Assembly (NCBI GenBank): GCA_017938205.1
Contig: JAGBCA010000002.1
Coordinates: 1-36,995, forward strand
Direction: 5' to 3'
Origin: Clostridia bacterium
GTDB lineage: Bacteria > Bacillota > Clostridia > Oscillospirales > CAG-272
Length of the DNA: 36,995 nucleotides
Positions 30,662 to 36,995 of the stretch are shown piece by piece. Every line of letters begins with the position of its first letter. Position 1 is the first letter of the stretch. Below the pieces are notes generated by a model. It made no database searches, was not told the origin of the DNA, and saw only the letters and a program-made list of their open reading frames with translations. The translations under genes were made by a program, and so were the position numbers.

Positions 30662-31411
30662 ATGAATCGTATTCGACAGGAACGGATAAAAAAATACGTG
30701 GAGAGCAAGAACGTTGCCACGATCGGTGAGCTGCGCGCGCTTTTTCCCGAGGTCTCGCTCATGACCTTGCACCGGGATCTGACTGCGCTTGAACAGATGG
30801 GGATCATAACCAAATACCGCGGCGGCGTGCGCTCGGTGCATCAGCTTGACGACATAGAGTTCAACATCCGCATGAAGGAGAACACCGCGGGCAAGACGTC
30901 CATGATGAAAAAAGCGATGAAGCTTTTGCATCCGCAGAGCTCGATCTTTCTGGATACCAGCACCTCCAACATTATTCTGGCGCGCCATCTTCCCGATATG
31001 GACGTAAATATCACAACGATCAGCCCCAATATCGCGCTGGAGCTTTGCCGATTGAAAAACGCCACCGTGAACCTTTGCGGCGGCACGATGAACCCAAGGA
31101 CGCTTTCCGTTTCGGGCATAAACACGCTGGAGCTGCTCGAAAAGATCAATATCGATCTCGCCTTTATCGGCGTTTCGGGCTGCTCGGGCGAGGTTGGCTT
31201 TACCTGCGGAACCGAGGCGGATATGCAGATCAAAAGGCTCGTGATCCGCAAGGCGCGCACCAGCGTTGTTCTTTGCGGCGCGGATAAATTCAAGCGGCTG
31301 ATGCCCTTCACCTTTGCAAAGATCTCCGACGTGGACTACGTTATCAGCGACGAGCCCTTGCCCGAGGATTTCGTTCGCAGCTGCGAGGAGAACGGAGTTA
31401 AAATACTTTAA
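30662..31411 (+). CDS. DeoR/GlpR-family regulator of the dehydrogenase locus
   Basis: 249 residues. Winged helix-turn-helix at 1-58 (RQERIKKYVESKNVATIGEL, then SLMTLHRDLTALEQMGII) and hinge TKYRGGVRSV. The DeoRC effector domain contains SIFLDTSTSNIILA and LAFIGVSGC. Located between lplA and the E2 gene, with a shared 10-bp-period repeat in its own and the E2 promoter, so autoregulation and control of E2-E3-E1 are likely. The ligand would be a phosphorylated sugar-like molecule by family knowledge; which one is unknown. GGAGAG serves as ribosome binding site. It is not closely similar to the DeoR protein at 6782-7522. Confidence 0.9.
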   Translation: MNRIRQERIKKYVESKNVATIGELRALFPEVSLMTLHRDLTALEQMGIITKYRGGVRSVHQLDDIEFNIRMKENTAGKTSMMKKAMKLLHPQSSIFLDTSTSNIILARHLPDMDVNITTISPNIALELCRLKNATVNLCGGTMNPRTLSVSGINTLELLEKINIDLAFIGVSGCSGEVGFTCGTEADMQIKRLVIRKARTSVVLCGADKFKRLMPFTFAKISDVDYVISDEPLPEDFVRSCEENGVKIL

Positions 31412-31454
31412 GTAGGATATTCTAAAATAATACGCATGAATTTACAAAAAACAA

Positions 31455-31483
31455 TTGACACAAATGTTATAATATGTTATAAT
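31455..31483 (+). promoter_or_regulatory. Promoter of the E2-E3-E1 operon
   Basis: TTGACA (31455-31460), 17-bp spacer, TATAAT (31478-31483), a perfect consensus. The spacer and -10 are occupied by the TGTTATAA repeats, so a bound regulator would block it. Confidence 0.9.
31465..31482 (+). promoter_or_regulatory. DeoR operator candidate, TGTTATAA direct repeat (copy 2)
   Basis: TGTTATAA at 31465-31472 and 31475-31482, identical in sequence and period to the pair at 30617-30634. It overlaps the spacer and -10 of the E2 promoter. Confidence 0.7.
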
Positions 31484-31515
31484 AAACCGATCAATATTTT
31501 AAAGGAGGATTTGTT

Positions 31516-32781
31516 TTGGCAAATGCTGTTGTAATGCCCAAGGCCGGTATCACGGTGGAAAGCTGTATCATCGGTACATGGGAAAAGAAGGTTGGAGATG
31601 CAATCAAGGTAGGAGATATTCTCTTTACCTATGAAACGGACAAAGCAAGCTTCGAGTGTGAGTCTACCGCAGAGGGTACGCTCCTTGAGATCTTTTATAA
31701 CGAAGGTGACGAGGTTCCTTGTCTTGTAAACGTATGCGCAGTCGGCAATCCCGGTGAGGACTGCTCCGCGCTTCGCCCCGAGGGAGGCGCTGCCGCACCT
31801 GCGGCAGAGGAGAAGCCCGCCGAGGCAAAAAAGGAGGAGGCTGTAGCACCCGCACCCGCAGCTGCCGCGACGGCAGTGGCAGGCGGTGAGAAGGCTGCCG
31901 TTTCTCCCAGAGCGAGAAAGCTGGCAGAGCGTGCCGGCGTGGATGCTTCGCTCGCAACCCCCACGGGTCCGAACGGAAGGATCATCGAGCGTGACGTGAG
32001 AACGCTGATGGAGAATCCCGTCGTTGCAGAAGCAAAGGCAGAGGCTGCGGCTCCCGCACCTGCGGCACAGGCAGCGGCTCCCGAGGCAGAGTATACCGAC
32101 GTGAAGTTCAGCGGCATTCGCCGTGCGATCAGCAAGTCGATGCACACCTCTCTGTCCACGATGGCGCAGCTTACGCACACCAATTCCTTCGATGCGACCG
32201 CGATCCTTGCTTACCGCAAGACGCTCAAGGCTGCCGAGGGCGAGTATGCAGGCATCACGATCGGCGATATCGTTCTTTACGCCGTTTCGAGAACGCTTCT
32301 CAACCACCCCGATCTTAACGCGCATATGCTTGACGATAACAACATCCGTCTGTTCAAGCACGTAAATCTCGGTGTGGCTGTTGATACCCCCAGAGGACTG
32401 ATGGTTCCCACCATTTTCCACGCGGACGAGAAGAGCCTTCTTGAGATCTCCAAGGAGGTCAAGGCGCTTGCCGCACAGTGCCGCGAGGGTAACATTAACC
32501 CCGATAAGCTTTCCGGCGGAACCTTCACGGTTTCCAATCTCGGTAACCTCGGCGTTGAGTCCTTCACGCCCGTTATCAACCCGCCGCAGACCGGTATTCT
32601 CGGCGTTTGCTGCACGACCGATCGTGTAAGAAAGGGCGCAGACGGCTCGATCGAGATCTATCCCGCTATGACGCTCAGCCTGACCTACGACCACCGCGCC
32701 GTAGACGGCTCTCCCGCAGCTCGCTTCCAGAAGGAGCTTGCGAAGAATCTTGAAAACTTCACCGCGCTTCTTGCAAAATAA
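31516..32781 (+). CDS. 2-oxoacid dehydrogenase E2 (dihydrolipoyl acyltransferase)
   Basis: 421 residues with a TTG start after AGGAGG. Lipoyl domain at 1-80 with TYETDKASFE, Lys43 being the lipoylation site. An Ala/Pro-rich linker follows. Peripheral subunit-binding domain at about 130-170 (SPRARKLAERAGVDASL, GPNGRIIERDV). A second Ala/Pro linker precedes the catalytic domain from about 195, which ends with TYDHRAVDGSPAARF (His393, Asp397). It is the core of a pyruvate, acetoin or branched-chain 2-oxoacid complex and passes the acyl group to CoA. The substrate cannot be told from E2. The TTG start may lower its yield relative to E3. Codon use is strongly biased. Confidence 0.93.
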   Translation: MANAVVMPKAGITVESCIIGTWEKKVGDAIKVGDILFTYETDKASFECESTAEGTLLEIFYNEGDEVPCLVNVCAVGNPGEDCSALRPEGGAAAPAAEEKPAEAKKEEAVAPAPAAAATAVAGGEKAAVSPRARKLAERAGVDASLATPTGPNGRIIERDVRTLMENPVVAEAKAEAAAPAPAAQAAAPEAEYTDVKFSGIRRAISKSMHTSLSTMAQLTHTNSFDATAILAYRKTLKAAEGEYAGITIGDIVLYAVSRTLLNHPDLNAHMLDDNNIRLFKHVNLGVAVDTPRGLMVPTIFHADEKSLLEISKEVKALAAQCREGNINPDKLSGGTFTVSNLGNLGVESFTPVINPPQTGILGVCCTTDRVRKGADGSIEIYPAMTLSLTYDHRAVDGSPAARFQKELAKNLENFTALLAK

Positions 32782-32792
32782 GGAGATAAGAT

Positions 32793-34160
32793 ATGGAAAT
32801 TTTTGATTTATTGGTTGTGGGCGGCGGCCCCGGCGGATATCTTTGTGCAGAGCGCGCTGCGCAGGGCGGCATGAAGGTTGCCGTTTTTGAAAAGAAGGCA
32901 CTCGGCGGCACCTGCCTCAACGAGGGCTGTATCCCCACGAAAACGCTTCTGAACTCCTCGAAGATGTACAGACACGCGAAGGAGAGCGAGGCGTTCGGCG
33001 TTACGGCAACGGGCGTTACATACGATCACGCAAAGGTCGTTGAGAGAAAGAACGGTGTTGTTAAGACCCTCGTTGCAGGCGTTGGCGCTACGATGAAGGG
33101 TAATAAGGTTACCGTGGTCAGCGCGAACGCGGTGATCAAGGGCAGAACCGAAAACGGCTTTGCCGTTGAGGCAGACGGTGTTGTTTACGAGGGTAAGCGC
33201 CTTACCATCGCATCCGGCTCCGAAACCGTTGTTCCTCCCGTTCCCGGCCTTAAGGAAGGCCTTGCCTCCGGCTTCGTTCTTACCAACCGCGAGGTGCTGG
33301 ACGAAAAGACGCTCCCGAAGGATCTCGTTGTGATCGGCGGCGGCGTTATCGGCCTTGAGATGGCGTATTATTTTGCAAGCGTTGGCGTTGCCGTTACGGT
33401 CATCGAAATGATGCCCAAGATCGCAGGCGCAACGGATCCCGAGATCTGCAAGGTTCTCACCGATGCGTTCGTGAAGCGCGGCATGACCTTCAAGCTTTCC
33501 TGCAAGGTGCTTGAGGTGAAGGCAGGCAGCGTGGTATATGAGGAAAACGGCGAAAAGAAGGAGATCGCTTGCGATAAGGTTCTTCTTTCCGCAGGCCGTA
33601 AGCCCTCTACCGCGGGCATCGGCATCGAAACGCTTCAGCTCGATATGGACAGAGCCGCGATCAAGACGGACAGACATCTGTGCACCAACGTTTCCGGTGT
33701 TTACGCCGTTGGCGACTGCAACGGCAAGCTGATGCTGGCGCACACCGCATACAGAGAGGCAGAGGTTGCCGTGAACCATATGCTCGGCAAAAACGATGAG
33801 ATGCGTTACGACGTGATCCCCTCGGTCATCTATACCGATCCCGAGGTTGCAAGCGTTGGTTACAGCAAGGAGGCCGCAGAGCAGAAGGGAATGAAGGTCA
33901 AGGAGATCAAGCTTCCCATGTCCTACGCAGGCCGTTATCTTGCCGAAACGAACGGCGGTAAGGGCTTTATTAAGCTCGTTGTGGATACCGATAAGAACCG
34001 TCTCGTTGGTTGCCACATGGTTGGCTCTTACGCCTCCGAGATCATCATGACCGCTACGATGATGATCGATACGGAGCTGACGCCCACCCGTCTTAAGAAG
34101 CTCGTGTTCCCGCATCCCACGGTTGCGGAGATCATTCGCGAAGCCATCTTCCACATTTGA
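32793..34160 (+). CDS. lpdA: Dihydrolipoyl dehydrogenase (E3)
   Basis: 455 residues, normal length. FAD motif VVGGGPGGYLCAE. Redox disulfide in GGTCLNEGCIPTKTLL (Cys41/Cys46). NAD motif VIGGGVIGLEMAYYF. Second FAD motif YAVGDCNG. Catalytic dyad in the C-terminal HPTVAEII (His441, Glu446), contributed across the dimer. It reoxidises the dihydrolipoyl arm of E2 with NAD+. It starts 11 bases after the E2 stop with AAGGAG. No extra lipoyl domain is fused to it. Confidence 0.96.
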   Translation: MEIFDLLVVGGGPGGYLCAERAAQGGMKVAVFEKKALGGTCLNEGCIPTKTLLNSSKMYRHAKESEAFGVTATGVTYDHAKVVERKNGVVKTLVAGVGATMKGNKVTVVSANAVIKGRTENGFAVEADGVVYEGKRLTIASGSETVVPPVPGLKEGLASGFVLTNREVLDEKTLPKDLVVIGGGVIGLEMAYYFASVGVAVTVIEMMPKIAGATDPEICKVLTDAFVKRGMTFKLSCKVLEVKAGSVVYEENGEKKEIACDKVLLSAGRKPSTAGIGIETLQLDMDRAAIKTDRHLCTNVSGVYAVGDCNGKLMLAHTAYREAEVAVNHMLGKNDEMRYDVIPSVIYTDPEVASVGYSKEAAEQKGMKVKEIKLPMSYAGRYLAETNGGKGFIKLVVDTDKNRLVGCHMVGSYASEIIMTATMMIDTELTPTRLKKLVFPHPTVAEIIREAIFHI

Positions 34161-34184
34161 TAATAAATAGAAGGAGTAAATACA

Positions 34185-36650
34185 ATGCCAAAGAGTTTAT
34201 TCGTAGACCCCAAAGAAACACTGGCACCCGGTAAAATTACCTTTAAGAGCATTCCGGTAAATGCCTACAATAAGACCATCCAGGAGGAGAGAAGCCGTTA
34301 CAGCGACGACGATCTCGTTCGTATCTATCGCGATATCACCGTTCTTCGTGAGTTTGAGTCGATGCTCAATCAGATCAAGACGCAGGGACTTTACAACGGT
34401 ATCGAGACCACCTATCCCGGCCCCGCTCACCTTTCCATCGGCCAGGAGGCCGCTGCCGTAGGTCAGGCGTATCTTCTTGACCAGAACGACTTCTCGTTCG
34501 GTTCTCACCGCAGCCACTCCGAGATCCTTGCAAAGGCGCTTTCCTGCATCCATAAGCTCAGCGAGCAGGAGCTCATGACCATCATGGAGGGCTTCCTTGG
34601 CGGTTCCGCTCTTCGCGCGACCGAGAAGCTCGGTCCCGTAAGTGACGTGAAGGAGCTTGCGATCCGCTTCATCCTGTACGGAACGCTGTCCGAGATCTTC
34701 GCCCGTGACACCGGCTTCCATAAGGGTATGGGCGGCTCGATGCACGCATTCTTCCTTCCCTTCGGTATTTATCCCAACAACGCGATCGTTGGCGGCTCTG
34801 CCGCAATCGCAACCGGTGCCGCTCTCTTCAAGAAGATCAACGGCAAGCAGGGTATCGTAGTCTGCAACTCCGGTGACGGCTCGATGGCACGCGGTCCCGT
34901 TTGGGAGGCAATGAACTTTGCCGCTATGGATCAGTTCAACACCCTTTGGGAGAACCACAAGGGCGGTATGCCGATCCTTTACAACGTATTTAACAACTCC
35001 TACGGTATGGGCGACCAGACCCGCGGCGAGACCATGGGCTACGATATGCTTGCCCGTATCGGCTCGGGTGTCAGCCCCACGCAGTTCCATGCAGAGCGTA
35101 TCAACGGCTTCAATCCTCTCGCCGTTATCGACGCTATGGAAAGAAAGCTCAAGATCCTTCGTAAGGGCGAGGGCCCCGTTCTTCTTGATACGCTTACCTA
35201 CCGTTACTCCGGTCACTCCACCTCCGACCAGAACGCGTACCGTACCAAGGAAGAGATCGATGCATGGCGCGAGATCGACCCGATCATCACCTACCGCAAG
35301 GGCCTGGTTGATGCAGGCGTTGTCGGTGATGCGAAGCTCGATGATATTCTTGCTGAGACCGCAGAGCGCATGACGCTCATCTGCAAGGCTGCATCCGATC
35401 CTCAGATCAGCCCCTACGTTGATTTCCGCAAGGATCCCGCCGTTGTTGAGCGCCTGATGTTCTCCAACCAGAAGATCGAGAAGCTTGACGACCGTGAGCC
35501 CGAGGTGAATATGCCTCTTGCTGAGGTTCCCGCATATAAGAAGCTCAAGGAGAAGGAGCGCTCTCCGATCGTTGACGGAAAGCCCGTTTCCAAGATGAAG
35601 CTCTTCAACCTTCGTGACGCTCTGTCCGAGGTTATCTACGACAGATTCTATGAGGATCCCACGCTCATCGCTTACGGTGAGGACTGCCGTGACTGGGGCG
35701 GTGCATTCGCCGTTTACCGCGGTATGATGGATGCGTTCCCGCACAGCCGTCTGTTCAACTCTCCCATCGCCGAGGCTGCTATCGTTGGTACGGCCGTTGG
35801 TTACGCCGTTTCGGGCGGTCGCGCACTCGTTGAGCTGATGTACGCTGACTTTATCGGCTGCGCAGGCGACGAGATCTTCAACCAGATGTCCAAGTGGCAG
35901 GCAATGAGTGCAGGCATTCTTAAGATGCCCGTTGTTCTCCGTGTTTCGGTTGGTTCGAAGTACGGTGCACAGCACAGCCAGGACTGGACCGCGCTTTGCG
36001 CACATATCCCCGGTCTGAAGGTTTGCTTCCCTGCAACGCCTTGGGAGGCAAAGGGCCTTATGGAGGCCGCTCTGAAGGGAACGGACCCCGTTGTCTTCTT
36101 CGAGAGCCAGAGAATCTACGACGTTGGTGAGCAGTTCCACGAGGGTGGCGTTCCCGCTGAGCGTTACGAGATCGAGTTTGGCGATACCAACAAGGTTCGT
36201 GACGGTAAGGACGTTACCATTCTGACCATCGGTGCCGCTCTCTACCGCGCCGTTGACGCTGCAAAGCAGCTCTCCGAGAAGTACGGCATGGAGGCTGACA
36301 TCATCAATATCCACTCGCTTGTTCCGCTGGATTACACCAAGATCATCGAGTCGGTTAAGAAGACCGGCAGAGTCGTTCTCGTTTCGGATGCTTGCGCAAG
36401 AGGCTCCTTCATGAATGACGTTGCCAAGAACATCACCGAGCTTTGCTTCGACGATCTGGATGCACCGCCCGTTGTGGTTGGCGCACGCAACTGGATCACG
36501 CCTCCCTTCGAGTTTGACCAGTTCTTCTTCCCGCAGGCATCCTGGATCCTTGATGCGATCCACGAGAAGCTTGTTCCCCTGCCCGGACACGTTGCACAGG
36601 ACGGTTGCACCGAGGCTGAGGCGATCCGCCGTGCAAAGCAGGGCGTATAA
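34185..36650 (+). CDS. Fused 2-oxoacid/acetoin dehydrogenase E1 (alpha-beta in one chain)
   Basis: 821 residues. The alpha part (about 40-430) has the TPP motif NSGDGSMARGPVW ending in NVFNN (Gly230-Asp-Gly, Asn270/271). The beta part (about 470-800) has YGEDCRDWGGAF, SKYGAQHSQDWTA and a transketolase C-terminal domain (GRVVLVSDAC). The two are normally separate genes. The alpha part also carries about 40 additional residues between SHRSHSEILAKAL (about 108-119) and RDTGFHKGMGGSMHAFF (about 174-190), compared with a typical E1 alpha. It decarboxylates the substrate and acylates the E2 lipoyl arm. Pyruvate and acetoin are both possible. Third gene of the operon, giving the order E2-E3-E1 instead of the common E1-E2-E3. 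Confidence 0.92.
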   Translation: MPKSLFVDPKETLAPGKITFKSIPVNAYNKTIQEERSRYSDDDLVRIYRDITVLREFESMLNQIKTQGLYNGIETTYPGPAHLSIGQEAAAVGQAYLLDQNDFSFGSHRSHSEILAKALSCIHKLSEQELMTIMEGFLGGSALRATEKLGPVSDVKELAIRFILYGTLSEIFARDTGFHKGMGGSMHAFFLPFGIYPNNAIVGGSAAIATGAALFKKINGKQGIVVCNSGDGSMARGPVWEAMNFAAMDQFNTLWENHKGGMPILYNVFNNSYGMGDQTRGETMGYDMLARIGSGVSPTQFHAERINGFNPLAVIDAMERKLKILRKGEGPVLLDTLTYRYSGHSTSDQNAYRTKEEIDAWREIDPIITYRKGLVDAGVVGDAKLDDILAETAERMTLICKAASDPQISPYVDFRKDPAVVERLMFSNQKIEKLDDREPEVNMPLAEVPAYKKLKEKERSPIVDGKPVSKMKLFNLRDALSEVIYDRFYEDPTLIAYGEDCRDWGGAFAVYRGMMDAFPHSRLFNSPIAEAAIVGTAVGYAVSGGRALVELMYADFIGCAGDEIFNQMSKWQAMSAGILKMPVVLRVSVGSKYGAQHSQDWTALCAHIPGLKVCFPATPWEAKGLMEAALKGTDPVVFFESQRIYDVGEQFHEGGVPAERYEIEFGDTNKVRDGKDVTILTIGAALYRAVDAAKQLSEKYGMEADIINIHSLVPLDYTKIIESVKKTGRVVLVSDACARGSFMNDVAKNITELCFDDLDAPPVVVGARNWITPPFEFDQFFFPQASWILDAIHEKLVPLPGHVAQDGCTEAEAIRRAKQGV

Positions 36651-36701
36651 TTGCGGTGAAATCGGTTATTATGCCTGATTTTGCGGTATAATAATGGGAA
36701 A

Positions 36702-36735
36702 AGGGTAGCCCGAGCTGCAAGGCTTGGGCTACCCT
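36702..36735 (+). terminator. Strong hairpin between the E1 gene and nagB
   Basis: 14-bp stem AGGGTAGCCCGAGC/GCTTGGGCTACCCT with one G-U pair (36702-36715 with 36722-36735, 6-base loop). The plus-strand sequence after it (CTAAAAATTT) is a poor T-tract. A TATAAT at 36687-36692 just before it could place the hairpin at the 5' end of the nagB mRNA. Terminator or leader structure, undecided. Confidence 0.5.
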
Positions 36736-36778
36736 CTAAAAATTTACATCAGACTTAAAAAATGCAAGGAGCAAAAAA

Positions 36779-36995
36779 ATGAAAGTAATCATCAAGGACA
36801 ATTACGACGCAATGAGCGAATGGGCCGCACAGCACATCGCGAACGCGATCAACAATCATAAGGAGAGCCGTCCGTTCGTGCTGGGACTTCCCACGGGCTC
36901 TTCGCCTCTCGGCGTATATAAAAGACTGATCGAAATGAATAAGGCAGGCAAGGTGACCTTCAAGAACGTAGTGACCTTCAATATGGACGAATACG
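36779..36995 (+). CDS. nagB: Glucosamine-6-phosphate deaminase, N-terminal part
   Basis: 72 complete codons before the window ends. [17 protein letters not shown] is followed by [19 protein letters not shown], the phosphate-binding loop of NagB, and VVTFNMDEY, which leads into the catalytic Asp region. AAGGAG lies upstream of the ATG. The enzyme converts glucosamine-6-phosphate to fructose-6-phosphate and ammonia in the cytoplasm. Whether it is transcribed with the E1 gene or from its own promoter is open. Confidence 0.93.
   Translation, partial: MKVIIKDNYDAMSEWAAQHIANAINNHKESRPFVLGLPTGSSPLGVYKRLIEMNKAGKVTFKNVVTFNMDEY

Noticed and set aside
31664-32183. Ala-rich minus-strand frames opposite the E2 linkers
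   Set aside because: Low-complexity shadows of Ala/Pro-rich linkers of E2.
34197-36590. A 797-residue minus-strand frame opposite the fused E1 gene
   Set aside because: Antisense shadow created by biased codons; the plus-strand protein has clear TPP and transketolase motifs.
36687-36692. TATAAT as a firm nagB promoter
   Set aside because: No good -35 at the right distance, so listed only as a possibility in the hairpin entry.

Overview
The window looks like chromosomal DNA from an uncultured gut-type anaerobe of the class Clostridia (Bacillota). It is moderately GC-rich. Nearly every gene has an AGGAGG-type ribosome binding site, and the promoters are strong TTGACA/TATAAT types, often with an extended -10. 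The gene content is anaerobic and fermentative: ferredoxin-dependent indolepyruvate oxidoreductase, GlpA-type glycerol-3-phosphate oxidation, AraM-type glycerol-1-phosphate dehydrogenase, paired WYL regulators and many lipoproteins. I cannot name a genus. I see no phage, transposase, CRISPR array or rRNA.

Layout. 1-1271 (-): the N-terminal 423 residues of a BspA-type leucine-rich-repeat lipoprotein, with an Asp/Cys repeat block. 1385-6634 (-): carbohydrate and phosphate-ester genes (GH99/WbsX-like protein, SGNH esterase, M20 metallohydrolase, phosphomannomutase-like HAD protein, glycerol-1-phosphate dehydrogenase). The last gene shares a divergent promoter with a DeoR regulator (6782-7522, +). 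7533-8681 (-): M50-like membrane protease. 8899-13603 (+): a second SGNH esterase, a 73-residue protein, a ZIP metal transporter and a large lipoprotein carrying the same Asp/Cys repeat as the first gene. 13715-16776 (-): GlpA-like dehydrogenase, FAD oxidoreductase and DUF1667 protein, one operon. 16977-22356 (-): a five-gene operon of two arylacetate-CoA ligases, indolepyruvate oxidoreductase alpha and beta, and a double-ACT protein. It could interconvert arylacetates, arylacetyl-CoAs and arylpyruvates.

22463-27440 (+): two tiny in-frame ORFs, two overlapping WYL-domain regulators, a tRNA-Asp-like sequence, about 290 bases of hairpin-rich non-coding DNA, an SPFH/slipin protein with a triplicated N-terminal module, and a membrane-anchored HIRAN-domain protein. 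This is the least conventional part of the window. 27561-28737 (-): two tandem paralogous AT-rich lipoproteins behind a leader with a terminator-like hairpin. 28957-29481 (-): DUF6512 membrane protein.

29547-36650: a coherent lipoate/2-oxoacid dehydrogenase locus. Lipoate-protein ligase (-) is divergent from a DeoR regulator (+). The regulator is followed by E2, E3 and a fused E1 alpha-beta protein. The same direct repeat, TGTTATAA twice at a 10-bp period, lies in the regulator's own promoter region and over the -10 of the dehydrogenase operon, which points to a local regulon. The window ends inside nagB (36779-36995).

The best leads are the shared Asp/Cys repeat of two unrelated lipoproteins, the two DeoR regulators each with 10-bp-period direct repeats at its own promoter, the WYL-slipin-HIRAN neighbourhood with its structured non-coding DNA, and the attenuator-like leader of the lipoprotein pair. 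All functions are inferred from motifs read by eye; no database search was made.
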